Below are positions 9,466 through 13,710 of a DNA stretch of 13,710 bases, piece by piece. This stretch comes from Dimargaris cristalligena. Its lineage: Eukaryota; Kickxellomycota; Dimargaritomycetes; Dimargaritales; Dimargaritaceae. Made by a program: the position numbers and the translations under genes. The notes under the pieces are model-generated. The model was not told the DNA's origin. It was given only the letters and a program-made list of their open reading frames with translations, and ran no database searches. The stretch's first letter is position 1. Every line of letters starts with the position of its first letter. Where the stretch lies: the NCBI GenBank assembly GCA_027576995.1, contig JANBQC010000685.1:1-13710 (forward strand), written 5' to 3'.

Positions 9466-10875
9466 CTAGCATTTGCCATCGATGGAGTAATCGGGCGCGG
9501 TATACTCGGCCTGGTGCCATCTAGTGACATTATTATTGTAATAGGCCACGGGGTGGTTATTAATATATTCCGCCGTTGGGAAGTCCGGCGTATCACACGA
9601 CACGGCAATATTGTTAGGGTCTTGGTATACGCGCACGTAGTCGACCAACATGGCCGCAGGGAATTCGAGTTTGTCCAGTTCGACCGGACTGAACCCGGAG
9701 GCCATGCCCAAGTTGAGAATGATGTACATGGGTTCTTCCGCGATGGAACGCTGACCGATGCCCGAGAACTGGTTGGAACCCACGACATTGTAGTCGATGC
9801 CCCAGGTGGGTTGGTCACCGACGAACCAGTTCACATCCCCCTGGGTGCCTGGCGTGTACTGGAAGCCGTACGTTTGGTAGCCCTTGCCGCCGTACCAGCC
9901 GGGGTCAAGGTCCGTCACGCCCGATAGAGCCTGCTGGTACGGACCGCCGACGTAGGTGTTGATTTTGGTCAGATTGCCGTTGTGAAGCTTAGCGTAGTCA
10001 AAGGCGGCTTCGTAGCGAAAGTCGAAGGGGGCTACTTGGAACGACTGGGAAATAGACCCCGGCGCGCCGCTGTAGCCGCCCGTTGCTTCGAAGATATCAA
10101 TTTCGGGCGCCCCCCGTCCCTTACCGGGGTTAGGGTGGTCGGTACCGGTGCATACGCACTTATTGAGCCGCTGGCCGGGTAAGTAGGAGAGCGCCGAGTT
10201 GGTTTGGTTGACCAAGACCCCCAAGTCGCAGTTGTCATAGGTGTACGGCCACAGTCCGTCGGTGGTGGCGCCGTAGCCGGCCCGGCCCAGATTACCGAGG
10301 GTCCACGCGGCGGGCCACAGCCCGGACACCCCCGACTTGAAGGGCATGGACACATTGACTTCGATAAGCCCACCCTGGAAGCAGAATTTGTTCCAGGACT
10401 GTATCATACCACTGCGGTAGTCTAGCGTCCCCGTGGGTTTCTTGTCCATTTGGAGGACCAGATTGCCCCCTTCGGTCCAGACCTGTTCGGGCTTGTAGTA
10501 CTCCATGTCCATGGTGGGCCAGTACCACAGGTCGACCGCTTCCCAGTGGGGGTCCTCCCCGGCCTTGAATGTCCGACCGTCCTTGTTGAATTCATCGGAG
10601 AACACCAGCGTGTACTCCTTGCCGTCAAAGGTGGTTTTTGTTAGGGCTTCGGCCGGCGTGTCGGAGTCGATGGGGAGGTTCTTGGGGTGTAGTGGCTGGT
10701 AGACATGATTGGGATTCTTCTTGGGCGGACCCTTCTTCAGCATGTTCTGGGCGATGGGGTATATGATGAAGAGCGAAAGCAGCGCGAGAACGATAAAGCC
10801 GAGTACCAGAACATTGCACCAACCCCGTGGAGACCACCATACTTTCTTGCGGAGTTTCTCCCTCAAGGTGGCCAT
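9466..10875 (-). CDS. KRE6/SKN1-family type II membrane protein (GH16-like, beta-glucan assembly)
   Basis: Proteins of this family act in the secretory pathway and at the cell surface and are needed for beta-1,6-glucan and normal wall assembly in fungi. The intronless gene gives 469 residues. A short basic cytoplasmic tail (1-19) precedes one membrane anchor (about 20-42) and a long lumenal domain, a type II topology. The family 16 glucanase-like active site E258-I-D-I-F-E263 is intact. The tail has DYVRVYQ (412-418), then C427-D-T-P-DFPTAEYINNH, the typical C-terminal Kre6/Skn1 block. N-glycosylation sequons lie at N174, N223, N301 and N449. At 469 residues it is much shorter than yeast Kre6 (about 720) because the cytoplasmic tail is minimal. 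The start at 10875 is supported by the tail-anchor order. The precise biochemical activity of the family is still debated, so I avoid the name glucan synthase. Confidence 0.93.
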   Translation of the reverse strand: MATLREKLRKKVWWSPRGWCNVLVLGFIVLALLSLFIIYPIAQNMLKKGPPKKNPNHVYQPLHPKNLPIDSDTPAEALTKTTFDGKEYTLVFSDEFNKDGRTFKAGEDPHWEAVDLWYWPTMDMEYYKPEQVWTEGGNLVLQMDKKPTGTLDYRSGMIQSWNKFCFQGGLIEVNVSMPFKSGVSGLWPAAWTLGNLGRAGYGATTDGLWPYTYDNCDLGVLVNQTNSALSYLPGQRLNKCVCTGTDHPNPGKGRGAPEIDIFEATGGYSGAPGSISQSFQVAPFDFRYEAAFDYAKLHNGNLTKINTYVGGPYQQALSGVTDLDPGWYGGKGYQTYGFQYTPGTQGDVNWFVGDQPTWGIDYNVVGSNQFSGIGQRSIAEEPMYIILNLGMASGFSPVELDKLEFPAAMLVDYVRVYQDPNNIAVSCDTPDFPTAEYINNHPVAYYNNNVTRWHQAEYTAPDYSIDGKC

Positions 10876-11597
10876 AGTGAATAGATAAGGTCAAAAGAAG
10901 ATATTGATACACCGAATTCTATGAGTGGTATGGATATGTGTATATATATACCTAGTAGTGGAAAGCGAAGCGTCGCCTATTAGAGGCGTTCGAACATAAA
11001 GAAGACACGTAACCGAGAGTCTAGAACGTCGGGAAGTAATAAAAATAGATATCTAAATAAAATTAAAAAATACCGCTACTACGATAATTAAAGAACAAGT
11101 GGTGAAGCAGGTGAAGGAAGTAGCCATTGGCACTCCAAGGCGACGGTATTCAAGATAATTGATGGATGTAATAGAGCGGAGAGATAATCCAAGGGGACCA
11201 ACAGCAAGGACGGCCAGTCTATACAGCCGTCGTTGCCCCTATGGTTAATCATGATGGCAATTAGACGATCGCATCTAGGGTGCGTCGGTTCGGCTAGATT
11301 AATGTGACTTTCCGGAAATAGGCACGCGCAAGGGGTGAAGAGTAGAGTGACTGAGGGAATTGGGCTCAGTGGTGCATCTGGTATCATTGGCGCGAGTGCC
11401 TATTGGTCCGTTCTGTCAGTTAATAACAGCTCAGGGGTTTTACCTCCTCTATTCCCATTCATTCTCTCTCTAAGCTTTTCAACGGTACTTGGTAAACCAG
11501 TAAAGCCTGTCAAAAAATATATATAACTAAATAATGACGTTATTATAAATACCAGAAAAGTTAGTAGAGAAATTAATAGCCAAAAAAATAGAAAAAA
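10876..11597. other. Intergenic region: KRE6-like promoter and AT-rich flank of the right 5S copy
   Basis: A TATATATATA tract at about 10939-10950 lies some 65-75 bp upstream of the KRE6-like start and could be its TATA element. The rest (11000-11500) has only unremarkable open frames. From 11515 to 11597 it is very AT-rich, with a near-palindromic TGACGT core around 11533-11546. No gene is recognised. Confidence 0.5.
11592..11597 (-). terminator. Oligo-T terminator of the right 5S-like gene
   Basis: Six A on the plus strand give T6 directly after the 3' end of the minus-strand 5S-like sequence. That is long enough for Pol III termination. Confidence 0.6.
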
Positions 11598-11713
11598 GTT
11601 GTAACACCAACTATTCCCAAGTGATCACCCACCTCAGTACTAAATTAGCTAATACCAACTTAACTCCGCAGATCTAATAGGATACGGTACAAACTGGTAC
11701 ATATAGCCCATCT
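11598..11713 (-). rRNA. Diverged 5S rRNA gene (right copy), helix I 5' strand lost
   Basis: The minus strand is colinear with the left 5S gene over 116 nt without gaps, and I count 84 identical positions. The C-box/helix IV part (GUACUGAGGUGGGUGAUCACUUGGGAA) and CUAUUAGAUCUGCGGAGUUAAG are well kept. Differences in two helices compensate each other. Helix II is UACCA/UGGUA instead of UCGGG/CCCGA, and helix V keeps all six pairs with changes at three of them. Such changes argue that it evolved as a folded, used RNA. The first five nucleotides, however, no longer match and cannot pair with the intact 3' ACAAC end, so helix I is broken at present. It is either a recently damaged 5S variant or a 5S-derived pseudogene. 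It lies directly against the 5' side of a retrotransposon. Confidence 0.7.
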
Positions 11714-11857
11714 CTTTCCCATTCCGTCTACTTTTTTCGGCTTTTATAAGAGACCCCTTACCATACCCCCCCCCCAGCCCGTCCGCAACCTCGACGGCCC
11801 CATCCATCCATCCATCCAAACCCCAAATACCTACCCGTCTCTACCCCCGGTACACCG

Positions 11858-12850
11858 ATGGCAACTCGTAATAGTGGCCAGCCCCCCCCTGGCCCCCCCG
11901 ATCCATCCATCCTAGCCCTGCGACAGGAATTCCTCCAAACCCTAGCTACCCATAGTACCGAACTTACCAAGCAGTTTGCATCCCAACTCGCAGACCAGCA
12001 GGCCCAAATGGATACCCGACTAGCTGGTTATGACGACCTCCTTACCCGTTTATCCCTCATTGAGGCCGAACGTGATGCTGCCCGCCAAGCCCTTGCTACA
12101 TCTGAAGCTAAGAACAAAGTACTCACTGCCCAGATTACCTCCCTTATGGCCCATACCCCTAGTCCTAACCACCCCAAAACCACATCCACCAGCCCCCAGC
12201 CTGAACTGACCTATGCTTCCCAGGTAGCTAAGCCTGCTCCACTCACTGGCCCTCCAGGCCCCCATCATACCACTATCAATGCCCGCAACCCATCCACCAA
12301 TAGCCGCTTGGCAGCAGCCACCCGTGCATTCCAACTCCCCACTGGTCCACAAGGCTATGAGTACATCATTATCCCCCGAGGCCGTAAAATGTCCCGTACA
12401 GAAGCCCGCCGTAGCCTCCGTGTCCTTGGTATTGACACAGCCCGCATCCTGGATATTATCTTCCCAGCACGTAACCATGCAGCCCTACTGGTACACCAAC
12501 AGTACTCCACAACCCTCTGTGCCACCCTTAAGGCTGCTAAGGTCACCCCAATTGAGGACTTTGAATTCTGGGACCCTAAACACCTTGCTGATCCCAAATT
12601 TGATAATGAGTCTGATGCTTCCAAGCATACCATTGCTATGGAGATACACCATGATCGCTGTATCCGCTCACTTATGTTTCTGAGTGCTAATCGCCCCCAT
12701 GTTGCAACTGCCATTGGCTACTTCTTTGCTGAACAGGGCTGGATTTCTACCTCGGATATCCCACCCAGCCGTTCTAATCCCTCTAAGCGTTCCTGCCCAA
12801 CCAATGGTGACTCTGACCAGGACTCTATGGATAACCATATGCAAGAATGA
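11858..12850 (+). CDS. LINE ORF1 protein (coiled-coil, nucleic-acid-binding type)
   Basis: This is the 330-residue first ORF of the retrotransposon. After a short Pro-rich start, residues about 18-98 form a heptad-like, Gln/Ala/Leu-rich coiled coil, consistent with the multimerising ORF1 proteins of LINEs. A Pro/Thr/Ser-rich linker (99-150) follows. A basic, folded part (about 165-230) begins with the IIIPRGRKMSRTEARRSLRV stretch, a plausible RNA-binding, RRM-like region. I see no CCHC zinc knuckles. The C-terminus is polar. Its stop TGA (12848-12850) overlaps the ORF2 start in ATGA. The identification rests mainly on its position before an unmistakable ORF2, plus this domain layout. Confidence 0.75.
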   Translation: MATRNSGQPPPGPPDPSILALRQEFLQTLATHSTELTKQFASQLADQQAQMDTRLAGYDDLLTRLSLIEAERDAARQALATSEAKNKVLTAQITSLMAHTPSPNHPKTTSTSPQPELTYASQVAKPAPLTGPPGPHHTTINARNPSTNSRLAAATRAFQLPTGPQGYEYIIIPRGRKMSRTEARRSLRVLGIDTARILDIIFPARNHAALLVHQQYSTTLCATLKAAKVTPIEDFEFWDPKHLADPKFDNESDASKHTIAMEIHHDRCIRSLMFLSANRPHVATAIGYFFAEQGWISTSDIPPSRSNPSKRSCPTNGDSDQDSMDNHMQE

Positions 12851-13710
12851 GTCCCCTTAGAATAGCCCTATGGAATGCCCGCTCACTCTCCACAGCTAAA
12901 GCTCAGGATGCCCTCCGCCATGCCTCCCTCTTTGATATAATCTTTATTACCGAAACTTGGCTTCTGCCCCCCAAACGCCTACATACCCCATGGACCCAAT
13001 ACCACCAATATGGCCTACCTACCTCCAACCAGCGGCTTGGTCATATGGGTATCTGTGCCCTTATTAATCCCCTACTTAATATCCCTATTATTAACCTTAA
13101 TCTTACCTCTCCTCACTGTCTCGGCCTTTCCCTTGGCTCATTCCAAATTATATGCCTCTATATTCCCCCCCTTCTCCCATCTGAGACGCTCATTTCTACC
13201 CTATCCTCCCTCCCCCTCACCCCAAATACCATCCTCTGTGGGGACTTCAACTCCCGACATAGACAGCTTACAGGGGACCACCGCCAAAATACCCTTGGTA
13301 TAGCCCTCCTTGAATGGATTACCACTACACCATTCCAAGTCCTTAATAATACCCTGGCCCATGGTATTCCTACCTTCTACCGCTACTACCCTGGCAGGCC
13401 TACCCAGACCAGTATCATCGACCTATTTATATGTAACTTTGAAGTGGAATCTGCTTCCTTAAATATCCATAAGGACCTAACACTTGGATCAGACCATGCT
13501 GTCCTGATCCTTACCTTTTCCCCCCCACCCCTCCCTACTCCTCTCCCCCCTACTAGCACCCCCTACAAATGGCGCCTCAATAGACTTGCAGATGAGAAGC
13601 ACCGCCTCCAATATACCACCTCTTTTACTACAAACTCTACACCCCTCCTGAATCAATTACTTCCCCTTATTACTAACCCCCCACCCCTAGCCCCTGATAT
13701 CCACCAACTC
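12847..13710 (+). CDS. LINE ORF2, N-terminal apurinic-like endonuclease domain (partial, runs off window)
   Basis: The frame is open for 288 codons to the window edge with no stop. It shows the whole AP-endonuclease series of LINE ORF2 proteins: N10 in LWNARSL, E36 in FITETW, D133 and N135 in CGDFNSRH, D192 in TSIIDLF, and the D216-H217 pair in LGSDHAVL. This domain nicks target DNA for target-primed reverse transcription. The reverse transcriptase should follow beyond 13710. The ATG at 12847 lies within the last codons of ORF1, sharing ATGA with its stop, which suggests termination-reinitiation. Because the frame is cut by the window edge it is easily missed by ORF callers that require a stop. 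Codon usage favours C in third positions, unlike the cellular genes. Confidence 0.93.
   Translation, partial: MSPLRIALWNARSLSTAKAQDALRHASLFDIIFITETWLLPPKRLHTPWTQYHQYGLPTSNQRLGHMGICALINPLLNIPIINLNLTSPHCLGLSLGSFQIICLYIPPLLPSETLISTLSSLPLTPNTILCGDFNSRHRQLTGDHRQNTLGIALLEWITTTPFQVLNNTLAHGIPTFYRYYPGRPTQTSIIDLFICNFEVESASLNIHKDLTLGSDHAVLILTFSPPPLPTPLPPTSTPYKWRLNRLADEKHRLQYTTSFTTNSTPLLNQLLPLITNPPPLAPDIHQL

Larger units (their letters stand above)
11714..13710 (+). mobile_element. Non-LTR (LINE) retrotransposon, 5' part, continuing past the window
   Basis: The plus strand becomes strongly C-rich and G-poor from about 11755 to the end and carries two ORFs in LINE order: a coiled-coil ORF1 and an ORF2 beginning with an apurinic endonuclease domain. 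The 5' region has a C10 run (11766-11775) and four CATC repeats (about 11800-11815) ahead of the ORF1 start at 11858. The true 5' end is uncertain; I place it provisionally where similarity to the 5S gene ends. Reverse transcriptase and the 3' end are outside the window. Both visible ORFs are intact, so the copy may be young. Confidence 0.8.

Noticed and set aside
13010..13303. 97-codon open frame within ORF2 region
   Set aside because: It is a shifted-frame shadow of the endonuclease-coding frame starting at 12847.
1..13710. tRNA genes, CRISPR arrays, LTRs or a biosynthetic gene cluster
   Set aside because: I searched by eye for T-loop-like motifs, regular spaced repeats and long direct repeats and found none convincing; the four cellular protein genes have unrelated roles.

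Overview
The window looks like nuclear DNA of a fungus, most plausibly an early-diverging (zygomycete-grade) lineage. The evidence is a KRE6/SKN1-type cell-wall glucan protein, a POM33/Tts1/TMEM33 protein, a Mediator subunit split by GT-AG introns with GTAAGT-like donors, 5S rRNA genes lying singly among protein genes, and a non-LTR retrotransposon. The lineage call is an inference; fungal origin is well supported.

Layout from left to right. Positions 1-2200 are AT-rich and hold one structurally complete 5S rRNA gene on the minus strand (288-403, with a T9 terminator). Next to it lies about 1.08 kb (638-1713) with a single CpG, which looks like old methylated repeat DNA. Positions 2209-3128 carry a spliced gene on the plus strand that fits Mediator subunit 11. 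Positions 4174-5654 carry a three-exon POM33/TMEM33 gene on the plus strand. It faces an intronless secreted pepsin-type aspartic protease on the minus strand (6416-7759). A 1.7 kb gap without convincing genes follows, then an intronless KRE6/SKN1 family 16 membrane protein on the minus strand (9466-10875).

The right end holds a second, diverged 5S rRNA-like gene (11598-11713, minus). It directly abuts the C-rich 5' region of a non-LTR (LINE) retrotransposon on the plus strand, with ORF1 at 11858-12850 and ORF2 starting at 12847 and running off the window. The two ORFs share a stop-start overlap of four bases (ATGA).

The four cellular protein genes do not form a pathway: one acts in transcription, one at the nuclear envelope/ER, one is a secreted protease and one works in cell-wall glucan assembly. 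The most interesting parts are the 5S pair and the left CpG desert. The 5S pair shows compensatory base changes in two helices, and the right copy has lost only the 5' strand of helix I, exactly where the retrotransposon side begins. MED11 also contains a well-formed but frame-breaking cryptic exon and an overlapping upstream ORF, both of which could be regulatory.
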